DNA from: Paraburkholderia guartelaensis | Lineage (GTDB): Bacteria > Pseudomonadota > Gammaproteobacteria > Burkholderiales > Burkholderiaceae | DNA: 64,000 nucleotides | Direction: 5' to 3' | Assembly: GCF_004353905.1 (NCBI RefSeq) | Contig: NZ_SMOD01000001.1 | Location: 310,001-374,000, forward strand | Shown: positions 54,521 to 61,816 of the stretch, in pieces | Layout of the letters: each line of letters opens with the position of its first letter | Numbering within the stretch: the stretch's first letter is position 1 | The notes under the pieces: generated by a model | What the model saw: the letters and a program-made list of their open reading frames with translations, nothing else | What the model was told of the DNA's origin: nothing | Database searches by the model: none | Position numbers and translations under genes: made by a program

Positions 54521-55117
54521 TCGAACCCCTTGCGCGTTGTTATTTGCGGTCGCCTCGAAGGGCCAGCGGGGCGTTTATGTGTTTTGCATCATTCGCCGAT
54601 GGCCGCGCGGCCGCGTCGATTGTGACGGGCTGTGAGCGGCGAGTATGTGGGATGGCACACTGAGATTTTCGGTGAGTTATTCAATTCAATTTCAAATCCC
54701 TACATTTTTATTACGACTGCGTAAATGCAGCATTCATAAACTAATGGTTTGCACTAAAGATTCGTCTAAAGGTTGCCGATAGCCTTTTAAGAACAGAATT
54801 AATACGATTGCAAACACGCGGCACGCCGGCCGCTCCGGGGGTTACCGCCAACGCATGCGCGCGCGGGGAATGAACGAATGCAAAGCAGATGGCCCATCTC
54901 AGCGTGCAGCACACGCCTGCACACGCAATTCACGCTCCGGACGAGCGCGGTCCTCACGACGGGATTTACGTTCGCGGGCGCTATCAAGCGCAACGGCACG
55001 GACGCGACTCTGGATCGCGGGTGTCGGCATGACATGGCAGACGCCGCGAAATCCGTTCAGTGCATCGTGTGATCTTCGCCGGGGACAGGGACAAGACAAG
55101 GACGGGAGAGGCCTGCA
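54521..55117. other. Gene-poor, AT-rich stretch
   Basis: 597 bases with no convincing gene. The section 54660-54810 is markedly richer in A and T than the surroundings. A small frame at 54855-55121 has Arg/Ser-rich composition typical of a non-coding shadow and was rejected. It may hold promoters for both flanking genes or be a remnant of inserted DNA. Confidence 0.5.
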
Positions 55118-55507
55118 ATGAAGGTTCACGCTAGTGCGCTTACGCTGCTGCACTGGTTGGCGCAACGCGAAAGCGCGTCGGTCAGCGAAATTACTGCGTC
55201 GGGGTTGATGAATTCGCGCGAAGCATCGGATGTCGTGCGCTACGCCATGCGCAACGGGGCTGCCGAACGCATCAATAAGGGCGCGAGTGCGCGAGGATCC
55301 GCGCGCTACCGTTCTACCGGCGTCCCACTGCCGGAGCCACGGACGACGCCGGCCGGTGCGTCGTTTGACGGCTTGTTGAGCGCATGGGGAATCGCCCAGG
55401 AGCCGCCTGAGCTTCCCGCTGTGCGAACGCGCGTGTACCAGATCGAAGATAACAGCCAGGATAATCGAGGCGGAGATCGCCTCGGCAAACTAAAGCTCAA
55501 TGATTGA
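55118..55507 (+). CDS. Small hypothetical protein, possible winged-helix
   Basis: 129 residues. The first 55 (LTLLHWLAQRESASVSEITASGLMNSREASDVVRYAMRNG, written here in parts: LTLLHWLAQRESASVSEI, then SREASDVVRYAMRNGAAERI) read like a helix-turn-helix or winged-helix domain; the rest is polar with no clear fold. A GGGAGAGG ribosome-binding site lies about 7 bases before the ATG. No neighbour gives a function; codon context and AT-rich surroundings suggest a possibly acquired gene. Confidence 0.5.
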   Translation: MKVHASALTLLHWLAQRESASVSEITASGLMNSREASDVVRYAMRNGAAERINKGASARGSARYRSTGVPLPEPRTTPAGASFDGLLSAWGIAQEPPELPAVRTRVYQIEDNSQDNRGGDRLGKLKLND

Positions 55508-55616
55508 AACCAACTGCGAGCAAATTGGGGCGACTGGGGAGACTGGAGAAATAGATACACCGTTCAGCGGACCCCGCAGGGCATTCCGGGTAGTTTCCGG
55601 GACGCCCTGGCCTGAA

Positions 55617-55637
55617 GTGAGGGTTCGATTCTCGCCG
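55617..55637. other. tRNA T-arm-like motif
   Basis: The stretch GTGAGGGTTCGATTCTCGCC contains GGTTCGATTC, the classic TPsiC-arm core, flanked by a 5-bp stem (GTGAG with CTCGC, one G-T pair). No other tRNA parts were found: no anticodon arm, no intact acceptor. It could be an attachment-site or tRNA remnant, or chance. Confidence 0.25.
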
Positions 55638-55716
55638 TTGATTTTCGCAAGGATGGCAACGGCAAACCTGCGCCGATGTGCGCGATAAAACCAACCATAA
55701 AAAGGGTTCTCTCCTG

Positions 55717-56220
55717 ATGTCGAAACAGATCTTGCACGTCGCGCTTTGCGCGGCGTTCAGTTGTGCTGCGCTCGGCGCGGCGGCACCTGCCTCGGCTGCA
55801 CTCGGCGGCATGCCCACGCCCGCGCCGGCTGGAGCTGTCTCCAGTTCGGCCAATGCGGCCGTCGTTCATGCTGCATCGGGCGTCTCCGGTACCGCGAGCG
55901 CCGCCTCGTACACGGTGACGCAAACGACTTTCGCCACCGGCACGGTCGTCCGTGAGTACGCCTCGGCGGCGGGCACGGTATTCGGCATCGCCTGGAGCGG
56001 CCCGATCATGCCGAACCTCCCCGTACTGCTCGGCACCTACTTCACGCAATACGACAGCGCGCGCGTCGCGCAGCGCACCGCTAATCCTGGCCGTGGTCCG
56101 CTGGCCGTCGAGCTTCCCAATCTCGTCGTCCATTCCGGCGGCCATATGGGCGCGTTCTCCGGACAAGCCTATCTGCCGCAGTCGTTGCCAACGGGCGTGA
56201 GCGCCACCGACATCCAATAA
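55717..56220 (+). CDS. DUF2844-domain exported protein
   Basis: 167 residues. Signal peptide (1-26, ending APASA-AL) followed directly by ALGGMPTPAPAG, the typical mature N-terminus of DUF2844 proteins; the body contains FATGTVVREYASAAGTVFGI. Function unknown. It lies 21 bases before the DUF3443 gene, a pairing I know from other Burkholderiales, so the two products probably work together at the cell surface. ATG 55717 begins the signal peptide. Confidence 0.85.
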   Translation: MSKQILHVALCAAFSCAALGAAAPASAALGGMPTPAPAGAVSSSANAAVVHAASGVSGTASAASYTVTQTTFATGTVVREYASAAGTVFGIAWSGPIMPNLPVLLGTYFTQYDSARVAQRTANPGRGPLAVELPNLVVHSGGHMGAFSGQAYLPQSLPTGVSATDIQ

Positions 56221-56241
56221 CAAACAAAAACAAGGCGAACC

Positions 56242-57582
56242 ATGTTGAGTATCAATGGGAAACTGGCCCGAATGCTGGCCGCATTCGGTTTGGCGGCAGC
56301 TGTCGCTCTCGTCGCGGGTTGCGGCGGCGGCGGCGGATCGGGGAATTCGTCGGCGAGCACGTCGACAGGCAGTGGTGGCTCGGGCGGCACCGCAAACAGC
56401 ACGGGCGGCACGGTCCTCGCTGCCGGCGGCGCGGTATCGAGCTTGCCCGCTACGCTCGCGAGCAACCAGGTTGCTGTGACCGTGGCGTCGGGCGTCAAAA
56501 ACGCTCCGAACATTCCGACGGTCAGCGTGACGATTTGCGCTCACGGCACGACCACGTGCCAAACGATCGACAACATCCAGGTCGATACCGGGTCATGGGG
56601 GTTGCGCCTCACGCTGGATGCGCTGAACAGCAACATGCAGTCCGCGTTGCCGGTCGAGACAGTGAGCGGCAAATCCGTTGCCGAGTGCTTCGGTTTCGCC
56701 GACGGCAACGCCTGGGGCTCCGTTCGCACGGCGGATGTGACGATCGGCGGGGAAACGGCTTCCAGCGTGCCCATCCACGTCACGGGCGATCTGCCGCAAA
56801 CGGCAGCCGGCGGCACTAACGACAGCTGCGCAACGGGCTCGCTCAACGACACGTCGTCGTCAATCGCCGCGCACGGCATTCTCGGCATCGGCCCCGCGGA
56901 ATACGACTGCGGCAGTGGTTGCGCGACCACGCCGAACGGCGTCTATTTCGGCTGCACGGGGTCGGGAACTTCGACGAGCTGCACGGACCTCGCGGTAGTG
57001 GAAGCATCGCAAGTGACGAATCCGGTCCGTATGTTCTCGACCGACAACACGGGCGTGATCCTGAACATGCCGGCCGTGACGTCATCGGGCTCGACGAGCG
57101 CGACCGGGTTCCTGACGTTCGGCATCGGTACGGAATCGAACAACGTAGTGCCGACTTCCGGTATTCAGAAGCTCACAACCGATCATTACGGCAACGTGCA
57201 AAGTGCATCGCTGAGCGGTACGAGCGTGTCGTCGGCATTCTTCGATACGGGCTCAAACGGGCTGTTCTTCCCCGACAGCACGTTGTCATCGACGATGTGC
57301 AAGCTCGCGATCGGCTTCTACTGCCCCGCTTCGACGGTGTCGCGGACGCCTTCCGTCACAGGGTTCAACGGCACCAGCGTTTCGGCCGGGCTTAGCATCG
57401 CCAACGCGCTGAATTTGTTCGAGGACGGTGGCTTCGCGTACGGGAACGTCGGCGGGCTCATGACGGGCGTCGCCTTCGATTTCGGCATGCCGTTCTTCTA
57501 TGGCCGCACTGTGTACGTCAACTACGATCCGAACACTGACGGCAATCCAGGCGTCGCTACTTCGGCCTACGTCGCCTTCTAA
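56242..57582 (+). CDS. DUF3443 lipoprotein, pepsin-like aspartic protease candidate
   Basis: 446 residues. Lipoprotein signal with lipobox VAGC (lipidated Cys27), then a Gly/Ser-rich linker, so it is anchored in a membrane. The body shows both halves of a pepsin-like fold: Asp115 in VDTGSWGL, the psi-loop motif AHGILGIGP (210-218, compare DGILGL in pepsins), Asp335 in FDTGSNGL, and a C-terminal GMPFFYGRTVYVNYD (from 415). The two DTGS motifs are 220 residues apart. Labelled only as DUF3443 in databases as far as I recall; a protease role is inferred. Follows DUF2844 and ends in a strong hairpin. Confidence 0.85.
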   Translation: MLSINGKLARMLAAFGLAAAVALVAGCGGGGGSGNSSASTSTGSGGSGGTANSTGGTVLAAGGAVSSLPATLASNQVAVTVASGVKNAPNIPTVSVTICAHGTTTCQTIDNIQVDTGSWGLRLTLDALNSNMQSALPVETVSGKSVAECFGFADGNAWGSVRTADVTIGGETASSVPIHVTGDLPQTAAGGTNDSCATGSLNDTSSSIAAHGILGIGPAEYDCGSGCATTPNGVYFGCTGSGTSTSCTDLAVVEASQVTNPVRMFSTDNTGVILNMPAVTSSGSTSATGFLTFGIGTESNNVVPTSGIQKLTTDHYGNVQSASLSGTSVSSAFFDTGSNGLFFPDSTLSSTMCKLAIGFYCPASTVSRTPSVTGFNGTSVSAGLSIANALNLFEDGGFAYGNVGGLMTGVAFDFGMPFFYGRTVYVNYDPNTDGNPGVATSAYVAF

Positions 57583-57606
57583 CCTGTAGCACCGTAATCC
57601 ACCCTT

Positions 57607-57639
57607 CATCCGCGAGCGGCGCACCGCCGCTCGCGGATG
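57607..57639. terminator. Perfect 15-bp hairpin between convergent genes
   Basis: Arms 57607-57621 and 57625-57639 are exact reverse complements with a 3-base loop. It lies 24 bases after the DUF3443 stop and before the end of the convergent LysR gene. No T-tract. Confidence 0.7.
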
Positions 57640-57725
57640 TCTCAGAAGCATTGCGGACCGCTCGAACGGCGGCCCGCATCGCATCACCGCTCGGTCGGGT
57701 AGCCTCAACTGTCCTCGGCGCCTTG

Positions 57726-58598
57726 CTACCGCGCCAACCGCTCCCGAAGAAACTCAATAAAGCGCTGCGTTTTCGCCGGCAGCAGACGCGTTTCCGTAAT
57801 CGCGTAGACCGGCGTCGGCGTGCCGTGCCACTGCGGCAAGATTCGCCGCAACGCGCCGCTGGCCACTTCGTCGGCCACGATTTCCTCCGGCAACAGCACG
57901 ATCCCCAGATCGAACGTAGCGAGGCGGCGGATCATGCCGACGCTGTTGAGCGTGAAGCGTCCGTCCACCTTCACCGTGCTCGTGCGCCTGGCGTCGTGCA
58001 AGGTCCACGTATCAGCCCTCAGGATTCCCAGGCATTCGTGCTGTTCCAGATCGGCCGGTTTGCCAGGCTCGCCGGCCCGTTCGAGATAGCCCGGCGACGC
58101 ATAGAGGTAAGGCGTGAGCGACGCTAGCGGTCGCGCAATGAGTTGCGAGCTTTCGGACTCCCCCATGCGAATCGCCACGTCGAACGGGTCGCTCACGAGA
58201 TCCACACGCCGCGGATTCAGTTCGAAATCGAAGGAGATGGCGGGGTACAGGCCGGCGAATTCGGCGATCAGGGGCGCGAGGTACGTGACGGCGAAATCGA
58301 CCGGAAACGAGGCCCGCAGCACGCCGCTGGGCTGCGCGACCATGTCGCCTAACTGCTCGTGCGCGAGCCGGGCTTCATCGACGATGCGCTTGCAGCGCTC
58401 GAAGTAGATCTGGCCCGCTTCGGTCAACTCGATCTTGCGCGTCGTGCGATGGAGCAGGCGCAGCCCGATCGCTTTTTCCAGGCCGCTGATGCGGCGCGAA
58501 AGGGTGGAGTTCGGCATGCCTGTCACGTCTGCGGCACTGCGAAACCCTTTGGCTTTGACGACCTCCACGAACAAGGCCATGTCGTTCAGTAGTTCCAC
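57726..58598 (-). CDS. LysR-family regulator of the OYE gene
   Basis: 290 residues with N-terminal helix-turn-helix (FRSAADVTGMPNSTLSRRISGLEKAIG) and LysR ligand domain. Divergent from the Old Yellow Enzyme at 58703 with 104 AT-rich bases between. LysR regulators next to OYE-type reductases often respond to electrophiles; the ligand here is unknown. Confidence 0.9.
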   Translation of the reverse strand: MELLNDMALFVEVVKAKGFRSAADVTGMPNSTLSRRISGLEKAIGLRLLHRTTRKIELTEAGQIYFERCKRIVDEARLAHEQLGDMVAQPSGVLRASFPVDFAVTYLAPLIAEFAGLYPAISFDFELNPRRVDLVSDPFDVAIRMGESESSQLIARPLASLTPYLYASPGYLERAGEPGKPADLEQHECLGILRADTWTLHDARRTSTVKVDGRFTLNSVGMIRRLATFDLGIVLLPEEIVADEVASGALRRILPQWHGTPTPVYAITETRLLPAKTQRFIEFLRERLAR

Positions 58599-58702
58599 CT
58601 TGACTGCTCCATCAACGGATCAATGATATCCAAATTACCATATTTATCCCAATCGTGAAGCAGGCGATGATGCAGCCATCCAAACCAGTCGAGGTGATCA
58701 TC
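58599..58702. promoter_or_regulatory. Divergent LysR/OYE promoter region
   Basis: 104 bases between the two starts with an AT-rich core (about 58622-58650, ATATCCAAATTACCATAT within it) suitable for LysR binding and two back-to-back promoters. A GAGGTGATC ribosome-binding site precedes the OYE start. Exact sites are not determined. Confidence 0.45.
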
Positions 58703-59776
58703 ATGAGCAAGCTTTTCGATTCCGTGCGCGTCGGGCGTTACACGCTGCAAAACCGTCTGGTCATGGCGCCCATGACCCGTTCGCGCGCGCTGGCCGACGG
58801 CACGCCCGGAGAACTGGCCGCCGAGTATTACGCTCAGCGCGCGAGCGTTGGCTTGATCGTCACCGAAGGCACGCAGCCTTCGGAAGACGGACAGGGCTAC
58901 GTGACCACGCCGGGCGTTTATAGCGACGCGCATGTCGCCGGATGGAAGAAGGTCACATCGGCCGTGCATGAGAAAGGCGGCCATCTCTTCATCCAGCTCA
59001 TGCACGCCGGCCGCATGTCGCATCCCGACAATACGCGGCACCACCGCGTGGGCGTCGCGCCTTCCGCCATCGCGCCGGGCACGGCCATGTTCACGGCCAG
59101 CGGCATGCAGGATATTCCCGTGCCGCGTGCCTTGACCACTGAGGAAATCCGCCGCACCGTTCAGGGTTTCCGCAGCGCGGCCCGCCACGCTGTCGATGCC
59201 GGCGCGGACGGTGTCGAAATCCACGGCGCGAATGCCTATCTGGTTCAGCAGTTCTTCGCGCCGAGCGCCAATACGCGCACCGATGAATACGGCGGCCTGA
59301 TCGAAAACCGCGCACGCTTTGCGCTCGAAGTCGCGGCCGCCATTGCCGGGGAAATCGGCGCGGACCGCACGGCCATCCGCCTCTCACCGGGAACGACGCT
59401 GTGGGGCATCGACGAAGGTGCGCAAGGCCCCGATCTTTATCACTATCTGGTGGCCGAACTAGACAAGTTGGGCCTCGCCTATCTGCATATCGCGCATCAG
59501 GGCAACGAGGCACTGCTGAGTGACATTCGCAAGCTGTGGAAGGGCACGTTGATCGTGAATCGGGCTGGACGCCCGCGCGAACAGATTGGCGCCGATCTGG
59601 TCACGGGGCTGGCGGATCTCGAGTCCTACGGTCAGATGGTGCTGGCGAATCCGGATTTCGTCACCCGCCTGCAGCGCAACGCGGCGATGAACGCGGCGGA
59701 TCGCAACGGCTTTTTCGGTGGCACTGCGCAAGGCTATACGGACTACCCGAGCCTGAGCGAGGTGGCTGACGCATGA
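58703..59776 (+). CDS. Old Yellow Enzyme family alkene reductase (NemA-like)
   Basis: 357 residues, FMN-binding TIM barrel. Markers: KLFDSVRVGRYTLQNRLVMAPMTRSRA at the start (split: KLFDSVRVGRYTLQNR, MAPMTRSRA), HGANAYLVQQFF with substrate-binding His174 and Asn177, and TRTDEYGG. Reduces activated C=C bonds of enones, maleimides or nitro compounds using NAD(P)H. ATG 58703 begins the domain. Likely induced through the divergent LysR protein. Confidence 0.92.
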   Translation: MSKLFDSVRVGRYTLQNRLVMAPMTRSRALADGTPGELAAEYYAQRASVGLIVTEGTQPSEDGQGYVTTPGVYSDAHVAGWKKVTSAVHEKGGHLFIQLMHAGRMSHPDNTRHHRVGVAPSAIAPGTAMFTASGMQDIPVPRALTTEEIRRTVQGFRSAARHAVDAGADGVEIHGANAYLVQQFFAPSANTRTDEYGGLIENRARFALEVAAAIAGEIGADRTAIRLSPGTTLWGIDEGAQGPDLYHYLVAELDKLGLAYLHIAHQGNEALLSDIRKLWKGTLIVNRAGRPREQIGADLVTGLADLESYGQMVLANPDFVTRLQRNAAMNAADRNGFFGGTAQGYTDYPSLSEVADA

Positions 59777-59819
59777 CGTGACGAGCAGGCGCGGGGCGTG
59801 CGTTGAACGCGCCGCGCCA

Positions 59820-59852
59820 ATGCGAAACCGCCTGTCGCACGCGGTTTCGCAT
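59820..59852. terminator. Perfect 12-bp bidirectional hairpin
   Basis: ATGCGAAACCGC (59820-59831) and GCGGTTTCGCAT (59841-59852) around a 9-base loop, between the OYE gene and the end of the convergent alc operon. Confidence 0.75.
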
Positions 59853-59855
59853 GGC

Positions 59856-61031
59856 TCATTCGAGCGGTCCCGCGAGGGCGCGCCGATACCACGCATGGAA
59901 ATGGCGCATGCCGTCTTCGAGCGGTGACTGATACGGCCCGGCGTCGCTGATGCCGCGCCTGTGGAGCCGCAGTCGTCCCGCGTCCATGCGCTCGGCGATC
60001 TCGTCGTCCTCGATCATCGTCTCCAGATACGCAGCGCGCTGGGCTTCGATGAACTCGCGCTCGAACGCCGCGATTTCTTCGGGGTAGTAGAACTCCACCA
60101 CGTTGAGGGTTTCCTGCGGGCTCTTCGGATACAGCGTCGAGACCACGAGCACGTGCGGATATAGCTCGATCATCTGGGTGGGGAAATACGCGAGCCAGAT
60201 GGCGCCGAACTCGGGCGCCTCGCCGCCGCGATAGTCGAGCAATCGATCGTGCCACGCGCGATAGATTTCCGAACCCGGCTGCGCAAGCGCCGCGTGTACG
60301 CCCACGCGCTGCATGCTGTACGTCTCGGCGAATTCCCAGTCGAGCGTTTCGCAGGTCACGAAGCGCCCGAGCCCGGGATGGAATGGCGCGACGTGATAAT
60401 CCTCCAGATAGACTTCGATAAAAGTCTTCCAGTTGTACTGGCAGGTATGCGTTTCGACGTGATCGAGTACGTACTCGGAGAAGTCGAACTCGGGCCGGGC
60501 GAACACGCGCGCCATGTCGCGCGCAGGCTCGCGTGGTCCTTCATAGAGCAGGCCATGACAATTTCGCAGTTCGAAACGTTCGAGATTGCGGCACGGTTTG
60601 CGCTCGAACTCGGGCGCGCCGATCAGCTTGCCGCCGGGCGCGTACGTCCAGCGATGCAAAGGGCACACGATGTTGCTGCCGCTCGCGGCGAGATTGCCTT
60701 GCGCGGGGGGGCCGCCGCTCGCAGCGACGTTGCCGGCCACGCCACCCAGCATGAGCGACTGGCGATGGCGGCAGACGTTCGAGAGCAATTGCACGCCGTT
60801 CTCGCCGCGCACCAGCACGCGCCCGCCTTCGTCCTGTGGCAGGTGCCGCCAGTCGCCGCGCTCGGGCACCGACTGTTCGTGGCCCACGTATAGCGCCGAG
60901 TGCGCGAAGATACGCGCCATCTCGCGCTCGAACAGCGCCTCGTCGAAATAGGCGCTCGCGGGCAATTGCACGTGCGCTTCCTCCGTATCGGGCGGCAGCG
61001 CGAGATGCGCGAGGTCACTGATATCGTTCAT
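59856..61031 (-). CDS. alcE: AlcE-like Rieske oxygenase
   Basis: 391 residues. Rieske [2Fe-2S] ligands Cys87, His89 (CRH) and Cys123, His126 (CPLH); mononuclear iron site in EDYHVAPFH with His213 and His218. The spacing between the two ligand pairs is 33 residues, about twice usual, because of an Ala/Gly-rich insertion with an internal repeat. It is the last gene of a minus-strand run whose order matches alcB-alcC-alcD-alcE of the Bordetella alcaligin operon. AlcE's substrate is not established; it may modify siderophore precursors or release iron. Confidence 0.85.
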   Translation of the reverse strand: MNDISDLAHLALPPDTEEAHVQLPASAYFDEALFEREMARIFAHSALYVGHEQSVPERGDWRHLPQDEGGRVLVRGENGVQLLSNVCRHRQSLMLGGVAGNVAASGGPPAQGNLAASGSNIVCPLHRWTYAPGGKLIGAPEFERKPCRNLERFELRNCHGLLYEGPREPARDMARVFARPEFDFSEYVLDHVETHTCQYNWKTFIEVYLEDYHVAPFHPGLGRFVTCETLDWEFAETYSMQRVGVHAALAQPGSEIYRAWHDRLLDYRGGEAPEFGAIWLAYFPTQMIELYPHVLVVSTLYPKSPQETLNVVEFYYPEEIAAFEREFIEAQRAAYLETMIEDDEIAERMDAGRLRLHRRGISDAGPYQSPLEDGMRHFHAWYRRALAGPLE

Positions 61032-61040
61032 CGGTCGGTT

Positions 61041-61814
61041 TCATCCTGTTTCGTGTTGCGCATTCAGGCGCACGATGCGTTCATGCTTTGCGAGCCGCGG
61101 GCAGGTGCTGCAGAGTTCGCCGTCGCGACGGCGATAGTGGTAGCAGCAGGTTCGGCGCTCCAGCGCGAGCGCTTTTGCGCCGTCCGTGCGCGAAAACGGG
61201 AAATAGCCTGAGCAGTCTTGCAGGCCGAGCGCCGCGAGCCACTGCCGGCCATGTGCCTCGACCTGTGCGTCACTCCATTCGGGCCGCGCCTTGCGTGCCG
61301 CGAGCAGTGCGGCTAGCACCACGTCGGCTTGCGTGCCGCGCGCTGATGCTGGATTCAAGCGGATCACCGGCATCAGCTCGTCGTGCATTTGCTCGCAGCA
61401 CGAGACGATTTCGCGTGCGGCGTGCGCGATCAATGCGTGCGTGTCGCCCTGCGCCGGTTCGTGATCGCGAATGCGGACCTCGCTGGTCCAGCCCTCGGCA
61501 ATGGGCTGCGCGATGTCCGCAAGCGACAGCGACACGCCAGCCGCATGCACCCCGATCACGCTCAAGTAGAGCGGTTGCCAGATCAGGATGCCCCAGCAGC
61601 GCGACGACCAATAGGGGCGCCCCGCTTCGGGGTAGGTGCGCGACCAGAAGGCAAGGAGGGCATCGAGCGCAGCGCGATTGGCATCGCCGTTGGGCGGCGC
61701 CGGGCGCGTATGCACGATGCCTTGTGCGGGGTGCGCTGCTACCACACCCTGCAACCCCGGTACGAGCCGCGCGGCGAGTTGCAGCGTGTCGTCGAGCGCG
61801 CGGTTTGCCGCCAT
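61041..61814 (-). CDS. alcD: AlcD-like siderophore-iron reductase (FhuF-type)
   Basis: 257 residues with the C-terminal FhuF signature CC-x10-C-x2-C at Cys223, Cys224, Cys235 and Cys238 (TCCYHY and LCSTCPR), which binds a [2Fe-2S] cluster. It should reduce ferric siderophore in the cytoplasm. ATG 61814 is 2 bases beyond the alcC stop, and 9 bases separate it from alcE, so all three are translated as one unit. The longer open frame upstream is only the shadow of alcC. Confidence 0.85.
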   Translation of the reverse strand: MAANRALDDTLQLAARLVPGLQGVVAAHPAQGIVHTRPAPPNGDANRAALDALLAFWSRTYPEAGRPYWSSRCWGILIWQPLYLSVIGVHAAGVSLSLADIAQPIAEGWTSEVRIRDHEPAQGDTHALIAHAAREIVSCCEQMHDELMPVIRLNPASARGTQADVVLAALLAARKARPEWSDAQVEAHGRQWLAALGLQDCSGYFPFSRTDGAKALALERRTCCYHYRRRDGELCSTCPRLAKHERIVRLNAQHETG

Positions 61815-61816
61815 GC

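Noticed and set aside
54855..55121. 88-codon plus-strand frame in the AT-rich gap
   Set aside because: Arg/Ser/Ala composition typical of non-coding frames, no ribosome-binding site, overlaps the start of the next gene.
55560..55680. A functional tRNA gene around the GGTTCGATTC motif
   Set aside because: No acceptor stem, D-arm or anticodon arm could be found; kept only as a remnant hypothesis.
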